DNA of 64,000 bases from Phaeosaccion multiseriatum (Eukaryota > Ochrophyta, other classes): positions 372,001 through 436,000 of the forward strand of contig OZ218964.1 in NCBI GenBank assembly GCA_965112735.1, read 5' to 3'. Below are positions 28,839-40,822 of the stretch, in pieces. The translations under genes were made by a program, and so were the position numbers. Numbering within the stretch: the first letter of the stretch is position 1; each line of letters begins with the position of its first letter. The notes below the pieces were generated by a model that saw only the letters and a program-made list of their open reading frames with translations, did not search any database and was not told the DNA's origin.

Positions 28839-31800
28839 ATGAAGGCGACTTTCTGTTGTATATTCCGTAGTGTCCTTCCCGCTCTCGTCATGCTCTCGTT
28901 CATGGCTCTCTCCAGCGTGAGGGTGGTCACTGCCTTCGTCAGCAGCCCCAACCCCCTGCGGCAGGTGGCTGCGAATACCGCCACTCGATCGTTCCATGCC
29001 ACCCGCCTCTCCATGAAGCTAAAGACAGGCATGTACCGCACAGAGCTGATGGGTCTGTGGATGGCGAGAGGGAGGGAGGCCCTGGCCCGCCACCTTCCAG
29101 GGACACCTTCTGGGGACACCTTCCAGGGGAGGAGCAGGATGTTCCTGCGGGAGGGGAGGGGGGGCTGGGCTGGGCACGAGCGTGTGCATATCATGCCCAA
29201 CTCAGCCCTACTCGGGGCGAGAGCCACCCCCCCCCCAGCTTCCTTGAAGACTGAATAGCTCTGCGCCAATAGCCAAAGCCAATGCTAATCAGTGCCTCCT
29301 CCCTCCCCCTTCCCTCCCCAACGATCCGAGCAGCCATCGTCGGGATGCCGAATGTAGGCAAGAGTACCCTCTTCAACGCCATCACCGGGCAGCAGAAGGC
29401 GCAGGCCGCCAACTTCCCCTTCTGCACCATCGAGCCCAACGTGGGCTCTGTGGCCGTCCCAGACGAGCGGTAAGTCAGTGAGCGGGCGGGAGGGATACCA
29501 CATGCAGCATTGGTGCTACCTCAGCACACACGCACACACACACACACGCACAAGCATTTGCACTCCTGCCGTTGCCTACCCCGCGTGCACGTCCCTGGCC
29601 CTACCCCTCCTCCCTCACCCCCCGCCCCCTCTCCCCCCTCTGCACCCCGCTGGTCACTCCACCCCCTCCCCCCCCCTTGCTTCAGCCTGACGATCTTGGG
29701 GGACATTAACAAGTCCCTCAAGATAATACCCACCTCCCTCGAGTTCGTGGATGTGGCCGGCTTGGTGAAAGGTGCCTCCAAGGGGGAGGGTCTCGGCAAC
29801 AAGTTCCTTTCCAACATTCGAGAGTGTGACGCCATTGTGCACGTGCTGCGCTGCTTCGAGGATGGAGACATTATTCATGTGGACAACACCGTGGACCCGG
29901 TCAGAGACATGGAGGTTATCAACTTGGAGCTCGCCTTGGCGGATTTGGCGCAGGCGGAGAAGAGACTGGCCAAAGTGGAGAGGGATAAGAAGGCTGACCC
30001 CGATGAGAAGGCCGCACTTGCCAAGGTGGGTTTGGGGGTGGAGGGGAAGAGAGGAGGGAATGGGAGGGGGGAGGAGTGGGGGGCAGAGGAGGAACAGCAT
30101 GAGAGGGGAGGAGGAGGGGATAAAGACCTTCAGCAAGGCCCCCAAGTGTCACCTCGGAAAGCCATGAGGATATTGCAACACGCACACACACACACACACA
30201 AGGAGGAGGTGCAGGGGAGGCCCGAATCCGATGGACATTCACAGATGGACACTCACCTCCTCCCCTCACCTCCCCCCCCCCCCTGCTCCTTGCCGCTCCC
30301 TGTGGCCGTACCCCTCCTCCACGCACGCCCTTCAGCTTGTGCCCCACTTGGACCAGGGCCTGCCAGCCCGGTCGGCGGGCCTAACAGACGAGGAGCTGGC
30401 GGCGGTGAAGGGGCTCATGTTGCTCACGCAGAAGAAGATGATCTACGCGCTCAACGTGCCGGATGGAGACCTCGCAGACGGTAACGCCATGGTGGACAAG
30501 GTGAGGGGCGGAGGGGATGGCAGTGGATGGGGGGGGAGGGGGGGGGGGGGCATGTGATCGTGCGGCCTGTTGAGGAATTGTGCTGCATGCCCCCCACTCA
30601 CGCCCAACCACCGACTGACCCCACCACTCCACTCACGCTGAATCACCGCACCGCCTCATCACCGCGCCCTATCCCCCCACCCCGTTTTGTCCCTGAAGGT
30701 GCGCCCCTTGGCCAAGGCGGAGGATGCGGGTGTGGTGCTCGTGTCAGCGCAAGTGGAGGCAGAGCTTGTGGAGCTCGAGGACGCAGACAAGACCGAGTTC
30801 CTAGAGGCGTTGGGAGTGGACCTGGAGGTGAGCCCAGGGGGGTGAGGTGGGGAGATTACTTACCTGCTTACAGGGCACTCTTTTCTCTGCCGTGCCTGGG
30901 CCCACCTGGGCTCCTCTCTCTCTCTGTCTCTCACTCCCCCTCTCTCTCCCTCTCTTATCTATCTATCTCTGACCTCGCATATCTATCCATCTGTCTGCCT
31001 GCCCTGCCCCCCTGTCTTAGTCGAGCGGTCTGCGTGCCTTGGTTCGAGAAGCCTACACGCTACTCGGCCTGAGCACGTACTTCACCACTGGGGAGCAGGA
31101 GACACGCGCCTGGACCATCCAGGACGGCTGGACCGCCCCTCAGGCAGCAGGAGTCATCCACACTGACTTCGAGAAGGGCTTCATCCGCGCTGAGACCGTG
31201 AGCTACGAGAACTACGTGGAGAGCGGCAGGTGAGGCAGGGAGGGAGAAAGGAGGGGAGGAGAGGGGGGTCAACGGTGGGGCAGGAGCGAGATCCGCCGTG
31301 CTGGGTTGGGCTGAGTCATGTGCTGCTGAGGGTTGTGTTAATGTGCTCCTCGTTGCCCCTGTTGAGAGCTCTGAGTGTAGTGTTAATGTGCTCCTCGTTG
31401 CCCCCTGTTGAGAGCTCTGAGTGTAGTGTTAATGTGCTCCTCGTTGCCCCTGTTGCGAGCTCTGAGTGTAGTGTTAACGTGCTCCTCGTTGCTCCTGTTG
31501 AGAGCTCTGAGTGTAGTGTTAATATGCTCCTCGTTGCTCCTGTTAAGAGCTCTGAGTGTAGTGTTAATGTGCTCATCGTTGCTCCTGTTAAGAGCTCTGA
31601 GTGTAGTGTTAATGTGCTCATCGTTGCCCCTGTTGAGAGCTCTGAGTGTAGTGTTAACGTGCTCCTCGTTGCCCCTGTTGAGAGCTCTGAGTGTAGTGTT
31701 AATGTGCTCCTCGTTGCCCCTGTTGAGAGCTCTGAGTGTGTTGAGCACTGTGCTGACAGCGCGTCTCGAGTACACTAGTGTAACCGTCGAGGAGTTGCGA

Positions 31801-32062
31801 GGGGCGGAGTGAAGAGGGCACAGCGATGGAACACTTCGTGCCCCCTCCTGCGTGCGGCGAGCTCTGTGGTTGTTTGTGTCTTGCGCTGCATTTACTCAAC
31901 TACCTACCTACCTACCTACCTCCCTGTTTCCTACCTACCTACCTACCCACCCACCTACCTCTCTTCAGCGAGAAGGTGGCCAAGGAGAAGGGGTTGATGC
32001 GAGCAGAGGGCAAGGAGTACGTCGTCAAGGAAGGAGACGTCATGCACTTCCTCACGAACTAA
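28839..32062 (+). CDS. Plastid-targeted YchF/OLA1-type GTPase
   Basis: Seven exons: 28839-29028, 29334-29469, 29686-30025, 30336-30500, 30699-30827, 31021-31229 and 31969-32062 (about 420 aa). Exon 1 is a bipartite presequence with a hydrophobic signal and VTA/FVSS cleavage motif. Exon 2 opens the GTPase with [19 protein letters not shown] (P-loop); [20 protein letters not shown] (switch II) follows. The coiled-coil insertion and C-terminal TGS domain ([20 protein letters not shown]) are intact, as in YchF. YchF proteins bind ATP or GTP and associate with ribosomes; a plastid-ribosome role is inferred. The first intron needs a GC donor (ACAG/GCATGT) to restore the frame and family start. The last intron holds a 45-bp minisatellite. 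Confidence 0.9.
31327..31740. repeat. 45-bp minisatellite in the last YchF intron
   Basis: About nine tandem copies, each containing GTTGAGAGCTCTGAGTGTAG, with few substitutions. It lies in intron 31230-31968. Because 45 is a multiple of three and units lack stops, several frames stay open, which imitates a repetitive protein. A (CTAC)n run follows at 31900-31955. Confidence 0.95.
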
Positions 32063-32740
32063 GGAACCGTACCACCAACCGGTGCACATCACCGACGATT
32101 GGGCCATCACCATAGAGCGAGCTCTGCAGGCACATCTGCAGGCACATCTGCAGGCACATGGGCAGGAAGCGTAGAAGGCGTGCAGACCTCCCCTGCAGAT
32201 GGGGAGGGGAGGGGAGGGGAGGGCAGTGCGGCCAATGCATTAGACACTAGACGGACCTTGCTTCTTGCCGCGCTGCTTTACTCTCATCTGCTGCTTTACT
32301 CTCATCTGTTGCTTTACTCCCATCTGCTCTGAGCTGCTTTACTCTTATCTGCTCTGAGCTGGAGCGGAGGGGAGCGGAGTGGACTGGACTGGACTGGATT
32401 GGAGTGGAGTGGAGTGGGGTGGAGTGGAGTGGAGTGGGGTAGGGTGGGGTGGGGTAGGGTGGGGTGGAGTCCGGGAGATACATGATCATGATCGCGCTTC
32501 ATCTCCCCCTTCCCCCTCCCCGCCCCCCTCCCCCTCGCACTTGGCCTCGGGGGGAGGCAGAGCAGTGCGGTGGAGTGGAATGGTCGAATGCTCGTTTCAT
32601 CGTCCTCCATCGAGGGCGGGGCAACAACATATACATACAAACGTCTTTTAACATGTAGACTAGATCTTCGAAGCAGAAAACAACGTCGAAGCGCACCACC
32701 CACCACAAGACTTTGTCGTAAATGCATACTTGCAGCATAC

Positions 32741-32775
<35 letters not shown>

Positions 32776-32856
32776 ACCTACCCATAGACACGAGGCGGGC
32801 AAATGCATGTGCATGTCTCCCTGTGGTCCTACCCCCCTGGGCCTACCCCTCTGGGC
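32063..32856. other. Convergent gap with simple repeats
   Basis: 794 bp between the YchF and LRRIQ1-like stop codons. It contains a 12-bp GCAGGCACATCT repeat (32127-32160), TACTC/TCTGC-type repeats (32275-32350), a GGAGT/GGGGT tract (32355-32470) and a CT tract (32740-32771). No gene is seen. Confidence 0.7.
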
Positions 32857-35800
32857 CTACCCCCCTGGGCCCAGCAAAGTGGAGGTGTGCAGGGGGACGC
32901 CCCTCCCCCTCCCCCTCCCCCTCCCCTGGCGCCTTCCCGTCCTCCCCCCTCCCCCCCCCCTCGCGCGCCTTGCCGGAGCAGAAGCAGCGACGGTAGTTGG
33001 TGATGGTGAGACAGCTGCGGCCGGGGCAGTTGGTGATACATCATCCCCATTCTCAGAGCCGTCGAACATGCTCCAGGCATCGACGGGGCGCAGCGGCAAG
33101 GTCGCATGTGCGGGCGCGTGCAAGCCCCCCCTCCCCTCTTGGAGTCCCCCCTGTTGGAGGTTCCCCTGTTGGAGATACATGTAGTCGCCAGCACCGGAGC
33201 GCTCCGATTGAGCAGAGGCGGGTGGAGCCCCGACAGAGGCGGCGGCGGGAGAGTGATGCGGATGCAGTACCCCCCTCCCTCCCCTCCCTCCCCTCCCTCC
33301 CCCGTCGCTCCGGACAGTGAGGGCGGGCGAATGGGGCCCGTCGGAAGAAGGGCGGCTGCAGCTGATGCTCGCCCTTGCCTCGGCCCCTCCAGAGCCTCCG
33401 GAGCCGGCTGCTGCTGTATCACCAACTGCTGCTGCTGCTACTGCTGCTGCTGCTGCTCTATCACCAACTTGTCGCCCTCTTCGTGCGGCCACATGGGCTC
33501 CCTGATGAAAAGTGGACGTGAAAGGATGAAAGGGGGAGAACGGAGCATGTCAGTGAAAGCAAGAGAGGGATAAGGGGATTGTGGAGGAGCGCTGCCCCCC
33601 CCCGTCCCTTTCCCTCTCTCCCAGTTCCGCTCTCCCAGTTCCGCTCTCCTCACACACACACAGACATACACACACACACCCACACGCACACATGCGCACG
33701 CACGCACGCACGCACGCACGCACTCACCTGCTTGTCCCTCTGTGGGCGCAGCGAGGTGAGACGAGCATTCCTCGCGAAGGCCTGATAGCGACGCGAAGGG
33801 TCCAAAGCCTTCTGCCGAGACTCCGCCTGGTGCTCGAACTTGCGCAGACGGGCCCTGCGCCGCATCATCGCCTCCACAACCGTGGGGGAGCGGAAACCCC
33901 ACTCGCTCATCAGGGCCTGCTCTTGTTGCTGCTGCTCGCCAAGAAAGGAGACGGGGGTGATGGAGGGGGGGTGAGACAGTGACTCGCAGCCGGGCCGACG
34001 GAATGGCCGACGGAATGCCCGACGGAATGGCACCTCAGGAGCAGTGTGAACCCCCAAGAGAGCGCCCCTTCGATAGCTTAGGCGCACGGGTCTCCCTCCT
34101 TCCCTCCTTCCCTCCCTCCCTCCCTCCCTCCCTCCCTCACCTTCTTGGTGGACCTCCCTCCCCCGCTGGCCATGGACACACTCGAGCGCGCTGTTGGGGG
34201 CTCCTCCTCATGCGGCGGCTGCTTCTGTATCACCAACTGCTGAGGCTGCTGCTGCTGCTCCTGTACTACCAATTGCCCAAGCGCTGGCGGGCGGTGCGGC
34301 ACTGCCTGAGAGCTGAGATTGCTGTCGCTGCTACTGTCGCCTCCCTCCGCCGCTCCTGCCGCTGTATCACCAACTGCTGTGGCGGCGGCACTCTTCCTCC
34401 TTTGGCTCATGCTTTCCACTCCTCGAAAGCCCACAGCAGCCGCAGCAGCCGCAACAGCCTCAGCAACAGTGATAGCATGCTGGGAACGACCCCCTCTCCC
34501 CTCCTCCTCTTCCTCCTTCCCACTGGCGTGTCCTCCTCCCTCGCCTCCCCACCCCGCCCTCCGACCTCCCTCTGCCTCCTCCCAAGCAGCAGGGGCAAGG
34601 GCTGGCCTCTCCCCTAACGCCTTGTCCTCCCAACCGTCCTGCAGCTGCGGTGGCTCCTCCAGCCCGAGCAGGGAAGCTTCGTCCCAGGGGGGTAGTCCTC
34701 TTGCCGTCGTCGGATGGCCCTGCAGCAGCATGAGCTCGAGCTCCTCGTCCACAAGCTTGGCGGAGTCCAAAGCAGACTGAGGGAGGGGGGAGGGGGGAGG
34801 GGAGGAGAGGGAGGCATGAGAGTTAGTACCTCTCTCTACCTACTCATCCATCTCATCCATCTCGCATCGTCTCCTTCTCTCCTTCCCTCTCTCCCTCCCT
34901 CTTTCCCTCCTTCCCTCCCTCTCTCCCTCCCTCCCTCCCTCCCTCCCTCCCTCCCTCCCTCCCTCCATCCCTCCCTCCATACCTCCCTCCCTCCCTCCCT
35001 CCCTCCCTCCCTCCCTCCCTCCCTCCCTCCCTCCCTCCCTCCCTCCCTCCCTCCCTGCCTGCCTCCCTCCCTCCCTCCCTCTCTCACTCCCTCACTCTCT
35101 CCCTCCCTCCCTCCTTCCCTCCCTCCCTCCCTCCCTCCCTCCCTCCCTCCCTCCCTCCCTCCCTCCCTCCCGCTTTCTATCCCTCCATCCCTCCCTCCCT
35201 CCCTCCCTCCCTCCCTCCCTCCCTCCCTCCCTCCCTCCCTCCCTCCCTCCCTCCCTCCCTCCCTCCCTCCGTACTCCCTCTCCTACCGCCCCCCCGACCC
35301 CGCCTCTCACCTGCACCCTCCTTCGTGTGTGGAAGCCTCTGAAGCAGCTCTGCACCCTCGTCGCCGCGTCCCACTCTTCCCTGCCCCTCTTCCCCGCCTT
35401 GGAGACCGAGCTCCACACGAGGCCAGCAGTGGGGTGCGTGTGTCGAACAACGTGACCGCGGAAACACTTTTGCAGCACCACGGCGGCTCTGCGGCGACGG
35501 AACACACGCACGCCCACACGCTTCATCGAAACGCCACGCCCACCTCCTCCTCCTCCTCCTCCACCACCACCTCTTGCTGCTGCTGCGGCTGCTGCTGCTG
35601 CTGCTGCTGCAACTCCTCCACCCTCGGTTCCCCTTGACACCAGCGAGTAGAACCGCCCGCCAACCCCGTCCTGGTCCTGACACCCCGTAGCCTCCGTCGC
35701 ACAGCAGTGGGGCTCCAGGGCCTGCTGCAGCAGCCCCAGCCTTTCCTCCGCTTGTCGCTGCGTCAGGCTCCCGAGCTTCTCTACTTGAGTGGCCGCAATG

Positions 35801-38800
35801 GACTGCTGCTGCTCCTGCCTCGGGGTGGTGGAGGAGGAGGGGGAGGAGAAGGAAGCTTCCAGGCAACGAGTCTCCCTGCGGTGTTGAGCCTGCAGGAGCT
35901 TCGTCTTGGCTCGGAAGCCCTCGCAAGCGGCCTCGAAGGCACACGGGCTGTGCTGTAAGGAGATCTTCCTCCGTCCATCCTTTCCTCGCTCCTGCCCGGC
36001 CCTGCTCTCCCCTCCTCCTGCCCTTCCTGCCCACCCCGACGCGCCCACCCGAAGGGTCTCCTCCTCCACCCACGCCCACCTCACCGCCGCCGCCCACGGA
36101 AAGGCGAAGGGCGGAGGTGTGCCCAGACAGCGGGTGCGGCACTTTTCACACTCGCCTCGCCAGCAGGGGAGCTCCAGCCCAGCGCTCCGCGCAGTCAGAC
36201 CCCTCCTCCTGCTCGCACTGCTTGGGTCAAGGGCATCCTCCTCCTCCTGTCCGGCGGCGGGCGCGGAAGAAGAGTTCCCCCCGTCCCCGCCCCTCTCTTC
36301 TCTCCCTTCCTCCGCCCCATCCCCGCCTGTAACGCCAACAGCGGTTCCGCCCCCTCCTCCCTCCTCCTCCTCCTCCTCCTCCTCCTCCTCCTCCTCCTCC
36401 TCCTCCTCCTCCTCCTCCTCCTCCTCCTCCTCCTCCTCCTCCTCCTCCTCCTCCTCCTCCTCCTCCTCCTCCTCCTCCTCCTCCTCCTCCTCCTCCTCCT
36501 CCTCCTCCTCCTCCTCCTCCTCCTCCTCCTTCTCCACCACCACCTCCTTGAGCCGCACTGACCCCCCACACTGGGGGCACCGCACAAGTCGAGGCGAACT
36601 AAAGGGCACCGCCCCCCCGCACCCCACGCCCCCCTCGGGCCTGAGATCTAGGCCCCGCTGCCCCAGGGCCCTGAGCAGGGGCACATTCACGTGTGCGTGA
36701 CGCCCCCACGTCCTCCTCTTGGCCTCCCAGTGCTCCTGTGCCGACACCTCCGCCTCGTCTAATAGCCGCAGCCGGGGAAGGCCCTGCAGCAGCCACATGA
36801 GGAGGGTTTCCGGCTCGAGGCGTTCCTCTGCCCCTTCCCCCCCAGAGCTATGGGGTGAGGCGCTACTGCTCCCCCTCCCGTCTCCTCTCTCCTCCCTCCC
36901 TCCCCCCCTTGCTTCGCCCAGCCCATCCTGCTGCACTCCTCCTCCTCCTTCTGCTGCTACTGTATCACCAACTGCTACTGCTGTTTCGGTTGGTGTTCTG
37001 AGTGGCGGTGCGGGGCCGCCGTCAGCGGAGGAAGGAGGAGCGAGGGTCACCGGGTTGTCGTGTATACGTAGCTCCTCCAGCCCCCCTCCCGCCCCCCTCT
37101 CGCAGCGCACCGAACGCAAGTCCTCCCTCCTCTTCAGACGATTGAAGGACACGTCGAGGCGGCGCAGCAGCGGCAGGCCCCACAAGGCCGTGCCTCTATG
37201 GCCAAGGCTGTCCAGAGCATTGTCCTGCAAGTGCAGCACTTCCAAGGATGGCAGCCAAAGGGGCACCTCCTTCCCTCCCCCCCCCTCCCCCTCCCCCCGC
37301 TCCTCTTCCCAGGCGTCTAGACACTCAATCTGATTGCCGCTGAGCCAGAGCTCGGCAAGCAGCGGCAGGCGCAGCGGCGCAGGGGGCGCGTTGAGGCGAT
37401 TCTGACTGAGCACGAGCTTCACGAGGGCGGGGCACTCACTCAGTGCCCTGCCGGACACGCTGGTCAGGTGGTTGCGGCCCAGGTCGAGGTGGGTGAGAAA
37501 AGGAAGGCCGCGGAGGGAGGTGGGTCCAATCGTCGCCAGCCTGTTGTGGTAGAGCTCCAACCTCTGTAGCGCGCAGCCTCCTCTCCGGTGCCCCCCCTGG
37601 CCGGCGCCCTTGACGCCTCCCCTCCCCCCGCCGTCCTCCTCCTCCTCCTCCTTGCCACCGCCACCCAGTGCAATCCCCAATGCTTCACTCCCCTCCGGCA
37701 GCTTGACGAGACGATTGGTCCTTGCCGAGAGCTCTGTGAGGGCCGGTAGGCGGCACAGCCCCTGGAGGGACGTCAGGCGGTTCACATCCAGCTGCAGCGT
37801 TGTGAGCTTGGCCAGCCCAGACAGTGCATCCACTCTGGTCAGCACATTGTCCCTCAGGCTCAGCGCCTCCAGCCCGGTGCAGGAGCGCAGAGAGTCGGCG
37901 GAGGTTAGCGAGTTGACGTTGAGAGACAGCACTTTGAGCAGCGGGGCGCTTTGGAGGAGCTTCACCTCGCTCAGAGCTTCCACGCACAGCTCAAGCTTGA
38001 CGAGACGGGACAGTGGCCCGAGGTGTGCAATCATTTCCGGCGTCAGCCTGCCGCCGTTACCATCACCACCACTAGCGCTTCCACTGCCACCGCCACCGCT
38101 GCTTGCTGCTTCGGGGGACGGCGGGCGTTGCTGCGGCAGCGACGAGGGAGGGGGCGGCGAGGAGGAGGACAAGTCGAAGACCGCCGAAGGATGGCACCTC
38201 GCACCGCCGCACACCCCGCCACCGCGGTCGGCCAGAAGCCCCGCCATGAGGCGTCTGGCGCGGTGTTGGTAGGCCGAGAGGGCGTCTCCATGAGAGAGGA
38301 TGCGCTCGTTGCACGAATCAGGCTTCGAACAGACCAAGGCTTCCCTGGCGAGCTGCTGCTGTAACCCCAACTGCTCTTGCTGCGGTTGCTGCAGCTGCTC
38401 CTCCTCGCCGCCGCTCAGGGGCACGAGGAGGGCAGCCGCGGCGGTCCTCTGCTCTGCACTGATGAGCATCTGCACGCACGTCCTCCTCCTCTCCTCCGCC
38501 TCCCTCCGCTCTCGCTGCTTCCTCCACAGCGCGTTGCATGTATGCATGAGCCTCTCCTCCCTTCGCATCAAGCCTCGCCGGTGCCGCTCTCCCTGCCGCT
38601 CCGCCCTCTCCTTCTGCCTTCGACGGTCGCTGGCCCGGTCTTCTGCCTGCATCCGTATCCTCTCCCTCTGCTCTCGAGCGAGGCGCTCCTCCACCGCCGC
38701 TGCTCGCCTCTCCTCTCGTGCCATCTCCGCCCTCTCTCCTGCCTGCTCCCTTTCGAGCCTCTCCTCTCGCAGTACCGTCCTTGTCCACATCTCTTCACTC

Positions 38801-40822
38801 CTCATGCCCGCCACCTCCCTCACCACTCTCTCCCGCTCCTCTCGAGCAGCAGCGAGTGCCCGCACCAGGAGCCGGCTCTCTTCTTCCGCTAAGAAAGCTC
38901 TGCTCCGTGCCTCCTCCCGCCCCATTCTCTGCCTCTCCTGCCCCTCCCTGTCCCTGTCCCTCAGCAGAGTTCGATACTGCTGCCTTGGTATGGCCATCCT
39001 TCGTCGGTCTTTCCAGCCCCTGCTCATTGCTTGCAGCTTGAGAACAGCCAACGCCTTGGCTGCCCGCAGCCTTCTCTGCAACAGGCGCTGCTCTTTGCTG
39101 CCGAGCTTCTCATCTCCTCCCCTCGCTCCTCCTCCTCCCTCTCCCCCTCCCACCCCCCTGTCCCCCGTGGGGCTCCTGTTCCGCTCCGGCCCTGCCTCCT
39201 TCGCCGCCCCTTTCCCACTCGCGTCTTTGTGCGCCTCCTTCAGACTGTTGAGACTGCTCCTCCCACTCCTACCCAAGAGAGAAGCTTCTCCTAGCAAAGG
39301 ACGTGCTTCTCCTTGCCTATTTTGTGTACTCGGTCCTGCCTCGTCAGGAGCCCCCCCTCCTCCCCGCGGCTCTGTGAAGTGCTGCTGCCCCCTCTCCAGC
39401 ATGGCCATCTCCAGGAGGAGAGCAGTTTCTCGGTGCTGCAGCAGCTTCCGATCCGCCTCAAACGATCGTGCCAAGTGGTCAACTGCCGATGCTGATGTCG
39501 TCGTCTTCGCCGATTCCTCTGAGTCAGTTGTGCGGGACTCCGTCGCACCGCTCGTATCCTCCTCTTCGGCCCACTCACCTCCTCCTCTACCTTCGCTGCC
39601 TCCCCCCTGGGTTGCAGCCTCCCGCCGCCCCTGTGTGGGGGAAGGTAGGAGCGACGGTACCGCCTCCCTTGGTGCTCCGTCTTCCCCCCTGCCACTGGGT
39701 GCGACACCTCCGTGCGGCTCGCTGCCATCGGAGTCATCGATGTGCGGCATTTCTTCATCTGCACCATCCTGCCCCTCCTCCTCCTCCTGTTCTACCTGTA
39801 CCTCCTCATCCTTCTTCCCCACATCATCCTCCATATCCTTCTTCTCTTTCTTCTTCTCCTTCTTCTCTTGCTCTTTCTTGTTCTCTTGCTCTGCCCGTGA
39901 GGCGCTGTCCCGAATGACGATTGCCTCCACCGTTCCGATCCTATAGTCACTGCCTAGCACATCCTCCTCCACCACAGCCCCGCCCTCCATAGCCATTCTC
40001 CCCGCGAGTTCCACCGCTTCTTCTTGCGGTCGTCTCGCGTGGTACAGGGGTGGCAGGGAGCGGGCAGTGGCGCTTACACTATCGTCTACCTCTGCGGCAG
40101 CCAGCTCCAGCCTGCTGCCAACCTCCTCGCTGGACGCCAGAAATGCTGCCCACCTCTCCCTGCGCGTGGCTGCTGCACCTCGAGCCTCACCACCACCTGC
40201 ATCATCAGTCGTAACCCCTTCGCTGCCCTGCGGCTGCTGCAGGCTCTCCCCGAGGTCGGTGAGGAACGTGTCCTGCTCCCCATCCCCCTCTCCCTCCACC
40301 TCCTCCTCTTCCTCCAGAGCGGCGAGGTCTTGCTGCAGGATGAGTTCCTACGCGTTGTGTACGCAAAACGCAAGACGAGCGGGCGGGAGGAGGGGGATAG
40401 CATAAGCTCGTCGCACGGCAGAGATGGGACAGGACTGAGGCCCTTGGCCTCCTTCACCATCTTTTCATCTTCCTTACTCCCACTCTGATACTACCCAAGC
40501 GCTAAATATGGGCATTACTCACCAAATCTACGTCAATATCGTCAGAGGAGGGTCCGCCAGGAAGTCCAAGGAGCCCACTAGAGTAGTCTGTGTTATCTTC
40601 GTATTCTTCGTCTTCCCACTTGCGAGGAGGGGGGAGGAGGGGCCAAGGAATAGACAGGCTATCAAGCTCTTTGATGGTGGCGGGATCAGCCGAGGAAGTA
40701 GCGACCTTGGCCACCTCTGTCCCACATCCAGCAGGAGGCGCTCGGCTGACCTCCATGGACCCTCCCACTCTTTTTGTCTGCAGGCCGAGGGCTTCTGACT
40801 GCAAGTCGCTGGGAAAGGCCAT
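32857..40822 (-). CDS. Giant leucine-rich-repeat and IQ-motif protein (LRRIQ1-like)
   Basis: Five exons in transcript order: 40822-40523, 40347-35311, 34776-34141, 33934-33728 and 33501-32857 (about 2274 aa; phase 0 throughout). Exon 1 joins as DVDL/ELILQQDLAALEEEEE. Order: acidic N terminus; a first IQ-like motif (LKLQAMSRGWKDRRRM, about residue 530); a long Arg/Glu coiled coil (565-760); about ten leucine-rich repeats (870-1190, e.g. LTTLQLDVNRLTSLQGL); CPQCGG; a poly-Glu run of about 55; a CxxxCxxC segment; then two IQ motifs (VVLQKCFRGHVVR and TRVQSCFRGFHTRR, about 1735-1775). This domain order matches LRRIQ1, linked to cilia in animals; IQ motifs bind calmodulin. Exons 3-5 are low complexity except for a basic block (SEWGFRSPTVVEAMMRRRAR), and the last exon is the least certain. 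Divergent from the dynamin gene. Confidence 0.8.
34225..34379 (-). repeat. Two copies of the dispersed 18-nt motif in exon 3 of the LRRIQ1-like gene
   Basis: CTGTATCACCAACTGCTG occurs exactly at 34225-34242 and 34362-34379. The first is read as QQLVIQ and the second as AVGDTA, two different frames in the same protein. A diverged copy (TGTACTACCAATTGCC) lies between them near 34261. Confidence 0.88.
34870..35276. repeat. (CCCT)n microsatellite in an LRRIQ1-like intron
   Basis: About 400 bp of CCCT units with scattered substitutions in intron 34777-35310. On the coding strand it is GGGA-rich. It resembles the tract in TPC copy 1 intron 7 in unit but not in orientation relative to the gene. Confidence 0.96.
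36357..36530 (-). repeat. Coding (GAG)n run, poly-Glu
   Basis: An almost uninterrupted CTC run on the plus strand, read as about 55 glutamates in the LRRIQ1-like protein. It separates CPQCGG on one side from CEKC on the other. Confidence 0.96.

Noticed and set aside
31327-31740. CRISPR-like array
   Set aside because: Units are contiguous with no unique spacers, and the DNA is eukaryotic.
31230-31778. Repeat protein encoded by the 45-bp minisatellite
   Set aside because: The frame opens only after the YchF exon 6 donor, and splicing to 31969 restores the conserved YchF C terminus.
38300-39946. Plus-strand 548-aa Ser/Arg/Leu-rich frame
   Set aside because: Antisense shadow of the Arg/Glu coiled coil in the LRRIQ1-like gene.
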